DNA of 64,000 nucleotides from assembly GCA_963930775.1 (NCBI GenBank), contig OZ005689.1, forward strand, positions 4,588,001 to 4,652,000. Direction: 5' to 3'. A program made the position numbers and the translations under genes. The notes below the pieces were generated by a model. That model was not told the origin of the DNA, ran no database searches, and worked only from the letters and a program-made list of their open reading frames with translations. The DNA comes from Cliona cf. orientalis (lineage: Eukaryota > Porifera > Demospongiae > Clionaida > Clionaidae). Positions 44,196-54,811 of this stretch are shown here, piece after piece. Every line of letters begins with the position of its first letter. Positions within the stretch are counted from its first letter, which is position 1.

Positions 44196-46507
44196 TTAAT
44201 TATCGTCTGCTCCATAGCTGATGACTGTGGAAGTGGGTTGTATTAGTGGCTCTGCTGCTTTCTGACTTCCAACCAATGCATTTTCATCGTCCATAGTTGC
44301 AGCACCCAAGGCAGTGCCTCCAAGCCATGTTCGTGGAAGCTTCAAGCTGTTTCTGCACATTTTGTACAATAGTACAAATGTGGTATAGATTTTTTGAAAT
44401 GTAATAATCAGAAGAAACAGTATGATAGGTGCTGAAATTAGCATCCTTGTAATCATAATTGTACTGTTGTGCCATACTGTGGTCCATATAAAAGATAACA
44501 TTGCGAAGTAAAGGAGTAGAACTGCATCTAAAAAATTCATATAACACTTTTTATATGGTTTAACAAATGCTATGAAGAGAGAAATAGTGCAGAAGAGAGT
44601 GCCATACATAAACAATTTATTGAGATCTTTCCACAAATGAGAGAGCTTAGTAAGCAAATATACCGCTGGCCTTAGGAGAAAATAAAGTCCTGAAACACTC
44701 CTCATGTCTCGCCCTCCATCTAAACCGTTTCTGTAGCAACCATAAACTTTGTCAGTAAATGTATGCAAAGCACTCATATTGAGATTAAATTTTGATAAAC
44801 ATGATCGAAATGCTCTAATTGGAAATAGAATGAGCAGCAAGGGTGGTAAAATGTTCAATGTTGAAATAAATAAGGAAGGAATTACAAATGCAAGATGATA
44901 AGAGCCTCCATAAACAATGCTCGGATCAACTAGAAGTATACGTTCTTCAGTAATTCTCCCTGCTTCATTTATATTTGAAACAAGGTGAGTAACCAATATT
45001 AGCTCTGTTTGATATATCAATTTGTTGTAAGACAGAATAAAAAAGGTCGTGAATACATCAATGATATCACTCTTTGTGTCCCAGCTTCTTCGAAGTTGAA
45101 CAAAGCATCTATGGAATGGTCTCCACAGCTGCACTAGTGGTTTAAAGTTATGACCATGTAGCTCAACGCAGAACCAAGTCAAAAAGATCAGTAAGATAGG
45201 ATAAAAGGCTGTAACGTAGCCAAGAAATGCTAAATGAATTGGTTTTAGCTTGCTGCTTACACAGTATGGTGGTAATATATCATAATGCCAGAAATCTAAG
45301 TTAAACACTGCATAGAGATTAGCCATGATATGCATATCCAGCCTAAAGTTTAAATCTTTGGTAAGAAGCACTTTATCGATGTGCATATTACGGTTTGAGG
45401 TGAAGAATACGGAAATGAATTGGGAAAGCATGATGAAACAAGGCATGGGAGCTGAAGTAATGCTAATATGAAATACTAAAATAATGAAGTAGAGGATTGT
45501 AATTGGCGTAAGTTGAAGTACTAGAAAGAGTGGCACCCTATACCAGGCATCAGCGCATTTGATACACTTGTACCCAGATGAGGTCACTGAGGGACCAAAG
45601 CCATCGGCACACTCTCTGCACAAATGACCTTTTCTATTCAGTGGACCGCAGATATAGTTGTTGAGCTGACTGAGATTTCTAGGAAGTACTATTTGCTTCT
45701 GTGCTCTTATCTTGTGGCCATTTGGTTTACAATATGTGATTTCAAAAATGGATAGTAATTTTGTCTCATCACTATATGTCGCACAATATGGAAGGGTCAG
45801 GAGTGGTTGATGGTCTTTTAAGCAAGTGATTTGCTTGCATTTGAAGAGAGTAGAGTTGTAGCAGAGTGACATTGCTAAATATTGAGTGTTGTTCAGAGAA
45901 AGTTTAGTCACATTAGGAGAGCCTGTAATCTTCTTATCTGCATTTATTTGGAGATACAATTGTTACAGTATGTAGCACTACCAATTTAAAATGCAAGTAT
46001 AGGATACATGTATTGCCATATTGTGTAGTATATATTTATAAGTCGAAAATTTTTGCTGGACATACATTCCACCAAGCTTTGATGGAATAAATTGTCATCA
46101 ATGCAGTATAGGTTGCCACACCTTGACTTCTACATGTATGTGTATAGAACAAAAAATGATTGGTGGATAAGATTTTCGCCAATGATGCCAGGTGGCGAAA
46201 TTAACAAAAAATTTCTCCTGGTAAACATGCATTTCTAGCTGTATGATATCGCATACGTAATATTACATATTCACCAGGAGCTGCATACATACATGTAGTA
46301 TTATAGTTGTTTATAAGCTGCTAAATCTCAGACAGCTTATTCGAGCATGCTAAAATGGAGTAGCTAACCGTGTGACTGATTGATACCAAAGGTAGGATTC
46401 GTCTTCATCTTACTTGAAGCTGGGACATGATTAAAGTTCTTGTTCACTGCTGATAGTTGGTCCAATACGATGGCAAAAAGGAATAAATAGATGAGCATGT
46501 TAAACAT
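44196..46507 (-). CDS. Multipass membrane protein family, copy G (two exons)
   Basis: Exon 1 is 46507-46414 and exon 2 is 45937-44196, joined in phase 1 (TTCAA/GTAAGA to AAATGCAG/AT), giving 611 codons. Exon 1 supplies the signal peptide (MFNMLIYLFLFAIVLDQLSA) that the long exon lacks. Exon 2 has the family order: CGPLNRKGHLCRECADGFGP, GYKCIKC, hydrophobic segments, RPFHRCFVQLRRSWDTKSDI, YGCYRNGLDGGRDMRSVSG, KPYKKCYMNFLD and a tail with AAEPLIQPTSTVISYG. It is clearly more diverged than A-C and lies outside their repeat unit. The family's other copies here are single-exon, so the intron was gained here or lost in the others. Confidence 0.8.
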
Positions 46508-47763
46508 TTCTAACGTGGAATTATTGTTACAATAACTTTTTTCTCGTACATATATTGGCAGGATGAATATATAGGTGCTCACCTGTTTATGCTTAACTCA
46601 GTCTAAAATGTTTTGTATTCAAAATAATGTATATGTTCCACCCAGTGTTAAGTGTACAGCATTGTACGATCATTTAATGTTTATGCTTTTACCATAATAT
46701 GCGTCGAGTAATAAAATTAGACCCCCTGCATGAGGTCAACCTCCTCTTTTAATTTTCACCATTCCTTCAGGAAAATGAATATATATTTGAGTACAGAAGC
46801 CTCACATCTGCATGACCCGTGGTATCATGTAGCATGACCATAACTAGATGATTGTGAACTCAGGACTACTAAGGCTGTCTCACTTGGATTGTAATTAGCA
46901 AATACTACAAACATGGCAGCACAAAACCTGTTGGTATAGGTCATGGGTGAACTTTGATCACTGACTAAGGTATTCACGTTGAAGAGGAAAGGATATTTAT
47001 GAGTTACCATGGCAACATCGTTAATTAACTTAAATTAGGGGGGTCAAAGTTTTTTACCTTAACTGACTATTTTCGACTAGGCTGGTACCAAAATGGCCAC
47101 AGATATACAAGATTCAGGATTCAACGAAAGAACAGACATTGGTGATATCAAAATAGGTGGAATGGTTGCAAAAATCTAAGCGCTCGAAAGTTATGGATGG
47201 ATATGTATGTATTTTGGGCTGAAATCGATCTCATTAAATATTAATGACCTTACCGTGGGCAACGGCTAAAATTTGGACAGCCTTTCCACCTCGCTCGACC
47301 TCGAACAATCATCAATGAACCGACTTCAGTATCCTCAAAAGCTTCGATGCTGAAGGGATTTTGGTAGCCGCCTCGGTCATTAAATTTTTCTTGAGCTCAT
47401 TTTGAAACTCAAGTTGCATGTACTATTTACTCTGACTATAGGTATATGATCACGTGTGCTCAAGATTTAGTGATATTCACAATCTTGTAATTGGCAATAA
47501 TTAGCAATAAGAGCTGAATACAAGCATTTTACAAGCCTCTGCACAATCATCAGCTGAGGCTGCCTTAACAGTCCTGAGAAGATTGTGCCCATAATATTTA
47601 TCCTTCATTCTCACTTTGCTTACTTAATTGTTCAATTGGTATACAAAACAGAGCCACCCTAGCCCACAAGAGAATGGTCACTGGACCAGGGGTTCAGTGG
47701 TGAGTTGACATTGTTATGTCTTCCACTGGAATGGCATATCAGTGTAGCCAGGATGGTCGTGTA

Positions 47764-48251
47764 CCGTATGGCCGGAAATTTTCGAGGGAGCCAATTTTCG
47801 CAGTTTTCGCGGTTGACTGGCGATCCACGAAAATTAAATCCGCGAAATAAAAAGCCTAAACGCACGCGCGCACGCGCGATAACAGGGGGCGTGGCCATCG
47901 TGGTGCATGCCGCTGCTCAGCTGGATTGATCTAACAGCTGGTTTACTTCACACCAGTTCATTGTTGTTGAGCTTCTTCTGCACAAATGTCTCTAGCCTCG
48001 ATCATATATTATGCTACTCTTGTGCCATTTCTCGATCTCTTCTAAGTACAAGTACGATCGATCGATCGCTTGCTGTTTTTTCGGCCGGTTCCTAAGCTGC
48101 GGCGCGCGTGCAGTAAGAGGTGGAGCCGGACGGATATTGTGTGTGGAGCAACCCTGGAACGTCCATCCACGAAAATTAGATCGCGAAATCTTTGAAGATG
48201 CATTGGGCCTTCCGCGAAAATTGGATCCCTCGAAAATTTCCGGCCATACGG
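47764..48251. mobile_element. 488-bp MITE (CCGTATGGCCGG...CCGGCCATACGG), TA target site
   Basis: TA flanks at 47762-47763 and 48252-48253. The left end CCGTATGGCCGGAAATTTTC, then GAGGGAGCCAATTTTCGC, is mirrored at the right (GCGAAAATTGGATCCCTCGA, then AAATTTCCGGCCATACGG). The two arms match over about 38 bases. There are sub-terminal CACGAAAATTA words and no transposase. Confidence 0.9.
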
Positions 48252-48453
48252 TATATAGACAGTGCCGGTGGCCATGCGAATATACAAGTTATTTATCTCA
48301 CAACAGAACTCTGTATTGCCTGTCTATGTGTATACAACCAAATCATTAAGAAGTGGCAACGTTATGCACTCATATAGTTTATGATCCGTAAAAATTAATG
48401 CTTGAGAATCATTTTCAGTTGTACTTAATAAGCAGTAATAGTGTGTCTATATA

Positions 48454-48621
48454 CTGTTGTAGGGCAAGCACCCACTGCCCATGTACCTCATTGCAAGGGG
48501 TCAATGTAGCAGCTTCTATACTAACGTATGTAAGTTATATCCCGGGTAAGTGCCATGCAGGCCAAAATCATGATCTATGTTTATAATAAGCACCCATGGG
48601 CGCTTACCCGGGACACTACGG
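48454..48621. mobile_element. 168-bp MITE, TA target site
   Basis: CTGTTGTAGGGCAAGCACCC at the left and GGGCGCTTACCCGGGACACT then ACGG at the right are imperfect inverted repeats; TA flanks both. An internal CCCGGGTAAG/CTTACCCGGG pair forms a second palindrome. Confidence 0.6.
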
Positions 48622-49300
48622 TAATACCATGCATTTGTGTAGCTACACCTATTAAGGTAAATACTGATTCAGAATTTATATTTATTTAGTGTGTGAATGG
48701 TTATTAGAAGAATATTATAGTTTTGTGTATGAAACTATATAATACTATACATACCTTTTCTGTGTATATACTGGCTCTCTATACGAGCTTTGAATGCTAA
48801 TGTATTTCTGAAGCAAAGAATGCATGGTAAATGTTGCGTGATATTTTTGTGTGCATGTTGAACTATAAACAGTACGTTTTATCTAAATGTCATATATATA
48901 GCCATCACCCTTGAATTATAATCTATATAATATTATATCACTAATAAAATTAATCATCAAATGAAAGTATTTTGTGAGTTTGCAGTATATAATATCTCTC
49001 GTTTCTGTTTTTGAAATTTCAACAATTAGTGTACGAATAATCAAATACAACTTCCATATTTTATATTTGAAGTGAAGCTTTACATCAGCTTGAGCGGTTT
49101 ATTAAGTAGCTAAAAAGGAAGTATAGTGTTTTATGTATAAAAATATTTACTTTACTGTAAGAGGAGCGTTATCGGCATACTTTGAATTCACTGCAATAAC
49201 TTTCACTATGGTCTAAAATAAACGTGTTAATTGCACACTGTGTATACAAAATAATAATTTTTTTTGTAATGTAACGGTTGTAAATGATGCATTCAGTTAT

Positions 49301-49560
49301 GTGGTGTCCTTGCTTTCGGCTCCACTGAATGTTTAATTAATAATTAGCGGGTGTACTTCTGTTGGATTGTCAACTGTAAATCTCATGTTGATGTCATCTT
49401 ATTTGAAACATACATAGTACATTTGTTGTAAGTGTGGTTTGCACATGTCATAACCTTTTCTCAACACGATAACAATGAAGATGAGAATTGGGATATTATA
49501 TATTAATATTCTAGCTAACAAGTTATGTTCCTAAAGGTATTACATATGCAGTATAGAGCA
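49301..49560 (-). pseudogene. Truncated 3' end of a copy-I-like membrane-family gene
   Basis: The sequence TCCTTGCTTTCGGCTC, the AAGTGTGGTTTGCACATGT stretch and CTTTTCTCAACAC match the last roughly 75 codons of copy I (52306-52520). The upstream coding sequence is absent. Together with its flank it shows a duplication of about 0.65 kb between 48.9-49.56 kb and 51.85-52.52 kb. Confidence 0.7.
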
Positions 49561-49704
49561 TGAGGTGACGTTCTCAATGTTCAACAAATTTCTGTTTTAT
49601 CTCATTAATAAGTATAGCTATCATAGACAGACTCTATACTAATCTATAAATGGGTATATTTCACCCATGCATGCAGTTATACATATGTTTATTATCGGTG
49701 AACG

Positions 49705-51588
49705 TTACTTTTCTTGAATGCCATAAGTTATAACAGTTGAAGTTGGTTGAAGTAGTCGCTGTGCTGATGTTGGAGTGTTTGCAGTGGAGTGATGAGTCGA
49801 ATCAGTTGGTATATTAAATCTGAAACAGTTACAGGATCTAAGAGAATCTGATGTATTGATACATTTATGACACCTGTGCAATCTAAATGTGTTATAGAAT
49901 TTTTGCATAGTTGTAATGATGAAGACTGTGATGGGTATTGCAATTAGTACTTGTGGAACTATTGGTGCATTGATCCTTAAAGACAGCGTATAGCACAGAA
50001 TCATGTAGTTAGAAAGTAAGAGCATATCTAAGTGATTCATATAAGCCTTTTGGTAGGGTTTACCTATTGTGATGGTTAATATGATGACAAAGAAAAGGGT
50101 TCCAATACCAAACAAAGGACTCACATGTAGGTACGACTCTATTTTTTGCAAAAATAAATAAATGGAGGATGCTATAGGTAGTAGAATAAGGTAGACACCA
50201 GAAAAGCTCCTCCAATCTCGGCCTCCATCCAAACCATTTCTGTAGCAACCATAAATTTTGTCCAGGAATACATTTATCCCAGCAAAGTTTAGGTGACACT
50301 TTAAAAGGCATATCCTAAAACTTGAAATTGGATAAAGAATTAGCATCAAAGTAGGCAGAATGTTAAATACAAATGAAATAAGTATCCCTGGGATAGCAAA
50401 GGAGAGGTGATATGCGCTTCCGATTTCAATACTTTGATCAACCATCGATACGTGTGTCAAAAAATAGTTTCCTGATAACTCAATATTCTTAATTGGCTTA
50501 CTGGTTATCAGAAGCAGTGTTTGATAAAACAGCTTGCTATAAGTCAAGAAGAAGAATGTAGTGAACACATCAATGATGTCACTCTTCGTATTCCAGCCTC
50601 TTCGAAGCCAAACAAAGTATTTGTGGAATGGTCTCCACAGCCACACTAGTGGTCTGAAGTTATGACCATGTAGTTCAACAAAGAGCCAAGTCAGAAAGAT
50701 CAATAGGATGGGATAAAATGCAGAGATGTAACCAAGAAAAGCTATATGGATAAATCTTAATTTACTGCTGATACAATACGGTGCTAGTGTATTCTGAACA
50801 GGAGCTAAATTAAATACCTGATAGAGTGAAAGGACTACCTTCGTATACAGTCTGACTTTCCAATCATCTTTAAGCAGTACGTGTTTCTCCTCGGCGTTTA
50901 GTATTGTGTGCCTAGGTTCAAAGGTAATTAATATGAGTTGGGCACACATAATTAAGCAAGGCATAGGTGGCGACGTGACTCTGATATGAAACACTAAGAT
51001 AATGAGGTATAAAAATGTTATTGGAAAGAGCTGTATAGAAACAAAGAGAGGCACCCCATACCATGCACCAGTGCAGTTGGCACACTTGTACCCGAATGAG
51101 GTCACTGAGGGGCCAAAGCCATCGGCACACTCACTGCATACAAGACCTTTTCTATTCAGTGGACCACACATGTAGTCATTGAGCTGACTGAGATTCCTTG
51201 GAACTAGCACTGAGTCAGACTCTTTGCTTGTATAGTTATAGCTATTTGATTGAAAGAAGGTACACTCAAGAATTGATATCAGTTTAGTGTAGTTATTATA
51301 TGTTGCGCAATGTCCTGCTCTCAGTAGAGGTTGGCTTTGGTGGCAAGTGAGAATATCCCTGTATCGGTATGAGCAAAGCTCTTGTGAATCTTGAATTGAT
51401 GCATTTCTTTCACTATTCGAGGGGAGAATGGTCACCTGTTTCAATGAAGTACGTGTTGACAATGAGTCCTCCACTGCCGTTGTTGAATGGCATATCCGTG
51501 TAGCCAGAACGATCATTAAGACAGTACCAATGGCCATGCAAATATATGACTTGTTAATCTCACAATAGAACTCTAGAAGCAGCTGCAC
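49705..51588 (-). CDS. Multipass membrane protein family, copy H (intact)
   Basis: One open frame of 627 codons. Its N-terminal hydrophobic stretch (MAIGTVLMIVLATRICHSTT, Met 18) is the probable signal peptide. The ectodomain has several N-x-S/T sites and CGPLNRKGLVCSECADGFGP with GYKCANCTGA. The membrane part preserves RPLVWLWRPFHKYFVWLRRG, YGCYRNGLDGGRDWRSFSG, KPYQKAYMNHLD and the tail SAQRLLQPTSTVITYG. It is more diverged from A-C than they are from each other. No repeat unit accompanies it, so it belongs to an older layer of the array. Confidence 0.85.
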   Translation of the reverse strand: MQLLLEFYCEINKSYICMAIGTVLMIVLATRICHSTTAVEDSLSTRTSLKQVTILPSNSERNASIQDSQELCSYRYRDILTCHQSQPLLRAGHCATYNNYTKLISILECTFFQSNSYNYTSKESDSVLVPRNLSQLNDYMCGPLNRKGLVCSECADGFGPSVTSFGYKCANCTGAWYGVPLFVSIQLFPITFLYLIILVFHIRVTSPPMPCLIMCAQLILITFEPRHTILNAEEKHVLLKDDWKVRLYTKVVLSLYQVFNLAPVQNTLAPYCISSKLRFIHIAFLGYISAFYPILLIFLTWLFVELHGHNFRPLVWLWRPFHKYFVWLRRGWNTKSDIIDVFTTFFFLTYSKLFYQTLLLITSKPIKNIELSGNYFLTHVSMVDQSIEIGSAYHLSFAIPGILISFVFNILPTLMLILYPISSFRICLLKCHLNFAGINVFLDKIYGCYRNGLDGGRDWRSFSGVYLILLPIASSIYLFLQKIESYLHVSPLFGIGTLFFVIILTITIGKPYQKAYMNHLDMLLLSNYMILCYTLSLRINAPIVPQVLIAIPITVFIITTMQKFYNTFRLHRCHKCINTSDSLRSCNCFRFNIPTDSTHHSTANTPTSAQRLLQPTSTVITYGIQEK

Positions 51589-52305
51589 TCTTAGATTTTT
51601 AAGTTAGTGGCTTGATGTGTGCATGGTCGACGTACAAATTTAATAGTTAAGGATTGTTTATTTATTCATTCATCATTAATTTACGTAATAAGCAGTAAAA
51701 GCAACAGAGCTTAATATGTGTACTACATAATCATAATAAGCATACATTTATATGAGCGTTTACTGAATCAATGAAAACATGTTGCAAATGATTAAGATAA
51801 TGCATTTAACACCATAGTACTTTTGCGACCATGCAAGCTTGGAATGCACTAATTCGAAAACTGAAATTAGAGAATATTATATTATTGTACCGCAAACTCA
51901 AATTTAAAGTTATCTTCAATTTTAGTCTTATTATTATAGTATATGGTACATGTAAAGATGCATTTAAAAATGGCTAACGTTTAGATAGAACATGCTGTTT
52001 GTAGTTGTTATCGCATGTTAATTTAAATTGAATCCAGTACAACCTCTATGTGTATACTCAATTTTTATTGCATGTGATGCTTTTAATTACCTCAGCTTTA
52101 GCAGTTTATAGGAAAGTAGTGGTGTATAACAATGTACTTTTACTGTAAGGGGAGTGTTATCTAGCTTTCACTGCAATAACTTTCACTGTGGTCCAAAGCA
52201 AATATGTTAATTGCCTATACAGCACGCTTTAACAATAATATTATACAAAAATAACTACTTGTTTGTGACAGAATGTACATGTATGTTTTAATATTATGAT
52301 GCATT
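51589..52305. other. Spacer between copies H and I
   Basis: AT-rich DNA without a supported gene. The part from about 51840 on is the 3' flank of copy I and is duplicated at 48880-49300. Confidence 0.55.
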
Positions 52306-54025
52306 TTAGTCCTTGCTTTCGGCTCTGTAGTTGCTGAATATTGGTTGAATTAATGGGTCTACTTCTGTTTGATTGTCAGCTTGTGTAACCTTGAAATAAG
52401 TACAGCACTTTTGTAGTAAGTGCGGTTTGCACATGTTATAGCCTTTTCTCAACACTATAGCGATAATTAAGATGACAATTGGGATATTCTTTGCTAATAG
52501 TAGTGTATCATTTCCTGAAGATATTACAAAAAGCAGTATAGTGATGTGAGATAGTATGGCAATATCCCAGTAATTCATGTAAGCCTTGCGGTATGGCTTG
52601 GCTATGGCAACAGCGAGTGTTGCAAAGAACAGCAAAGTGCCTACAGCAAACCACTGATTGATATGCAAAAATGACTTCATAAGGTGAGACAACACTGCAC
52701 ATAAGTATGCTGTGATTCTTAAAACAAAATAGAGACCAGAAAAGCTTCTCATATCTCGTCCTCCATTCAAACCATCTTTGTAACAGCTGTATACTTTGTC
52801 CATAAAAATGTGTATGGCAACAAAGTTTATATGACACTTTGATAGGAATGACCTGAACCTAAAGGATTAGCAGCAGGGGTGGTAGAATAATGCATAAAAT
52901 GGCTATTAGTGTCACCAGAACTCCCTGAGTAAGTAGATGTGTACTTCGAATAGAAATGCTCAGATCTAATTATGAATGGTAAGTTGTGAAGTAGCTTCCT
53001 GATTCGTTAAAGTTTTTGACACCTTTACTACCAACCAAAAGGAATGTCTGATACAATATTTTATTGTACGATAAAAGGAAAAGTGTAGTAAACACATTAA
53101 TGATATCGCTCTTTATGTTCCAGCCTCTTCGAAGTCGAACAAAGCATCTGTGGAATGGTCTCCACAGCCACACTAGTGGTCTAAAATTACGACCATGTAG
53201 TTCAACACAGAGCCAAGTCAGAAAAATTAGTGCAATGGGATAGAAGGCAGCGATATAACTCAAGAGAACTAAGTTGAAGAAATTTAGGTTTTCACTCAAA
53301 CAGTATGGTTGTAAGAAATCTACAAGATGGTCAAAAGAGAAGTTGAAAATACCATAGAGCATAAGCATAATTTTGATATCCAATGTGTGTTTCCAAGGGT
53401 CTATGAAGGAGGTATAGTTGTCAGGATCGAATGAAACGACTATGAATTGGGCATACATGATGAAGCAAGGCATAGGGGCTGTAAGTACCTTAATTTGAAA
53501 GATTAAAACAATGAAATAGAATACTGTAATTGGGGCAAATGTGATAAACAGGAAGAGTGGTACCCCATACCAGGTACCGGTACAGCTGACACACCTGTGC
53601 CTAAATAAGGTCACTGAGGGGCCAAAGCCATCAGCACACTCACTGCATAAATACCCTTTTCTATTAAGTGGACTACACATGTAGTCATTGAGGTGGCAGA
53701 GATTTCTAGGTAGCAGTGTATGCTTAGAGCTTGTGATATTATACCTTTTTGGTTCAAAGTATCGACATGAACTCACGGATAATAATTTTGTGTCCTCATT
53801 GAATGTTGCACAGTGGGCATAGTTTAGTCCTGGTCCACTTGGAGAGCAAGAAGCACTTGTACTTTGATTCTGAGCAGAGCATCTGTGAACATCGATTCCC
53901 CTGCAGGGCGGTTGTGGTACTATTAGATGAGAGAGCAAATTTCTCATGTGCCGCTTTCGTAACACTAGGCTGAATGATCATGATAGCCAAATAATAGTGA
54001 ACAATAGGTTTGTAAGATGAACCAT
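52306..54025 (-). pseudogene. Multipass membrane protein family, copy I (three lesions)
   Basis: The family frame can be followed from ATG 54025 (MVHLTNLLFTIIWLS) to 52306. It is broken by a TGA at codon 16 inside the signal peptide (53978-53980), a TAA at 52970-52972 and a frameshift near 52860 with loss of a few codons of the YPIRAF block. The preserved parts include SPLNRKGYLCSECADGFGPS, RPLVWLWRPFHRCFVRLRRG, YSCYKDGLNGGRDMRSFSG and KPYRKAYMNYWD. CGPLN has become CSPLN, and the tail lacks the usual PTST..YG. It lies head-to-head with copy J, about 0.8 kb apart. Confidence 0.8.
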
Positions 54026-54811
54026 ATTTATTCTTGCTATAACTTCTAGTCAACTTTCTCTAATAGTTAGTAATGAAGAGTCACTAGCTGACAGTGCAGA
54101 TGATATTCAATTACAAATCTTCAGCTCAATTGATTTCAGAATCATGCATATTAGCATTCTTTGCATTTTTTTCAATGTCTAAACTATAGTCAAGGTTTGC
54201 ATGCACGATGCAGTAATATGTGTGTTTTGATACTCACAAGTGTGAGTGAAATACACAGAGGCTATACAAAAGCAGCTGTGAAGTTGAGATAGAACATGTA
54301 TTGATAGTTTAAGCTGACTCTTTATCCTCTAATTGTACTATTGACTGTGGCACTGATGGAGTATTACATGTAGGTGCTGAGCTCAGAAGTGCTTCATTGT
54401 TGGAAGGTCCTCTTCTTACATTTCGGCTCTGTGAAATTTCTTGATTGCACATTGCATAACATAACTATATATTTGTTTGTTAGTGTCAAGCCGAAGTAGC
54501 TACTGGTTTTATTTGAACCCAAGCTTGATGTTTCAATAAAACAGCTTTCTTTGTGCATGCAAACTTGTATTTCACTGGTGAAGCTGATCTGATATGCTTC
54601 TGTTTACGGGACAATATCCACATTTACATATTGAAAATAATTGCAACTTTCTCACTGTCGTACATGGTTTGTAAACAAATATCTTGTTTCCTACCATTTC
54701 AATAAAGCTTAAGTTTGCACACTGATCATGCAAAACTCACAGTATACAAACTATAGCAAAAACAGTAAGAGCCATCACGGTTACTGCCCTTCTACCAGCT
54801 GGAAGGTTAGA

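Larger units (their letters stand above)
46508..49300. other. Intron spacer, no supported gene
   Basis: Apart from two MITEs (47764-48251 and 48454-48621) I recognise nothing coding. The stretch 48880-49300 matches the 3' flank of copy I (51840-52300), so it is part of a segmental duplicate. Confidence 0.55.
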
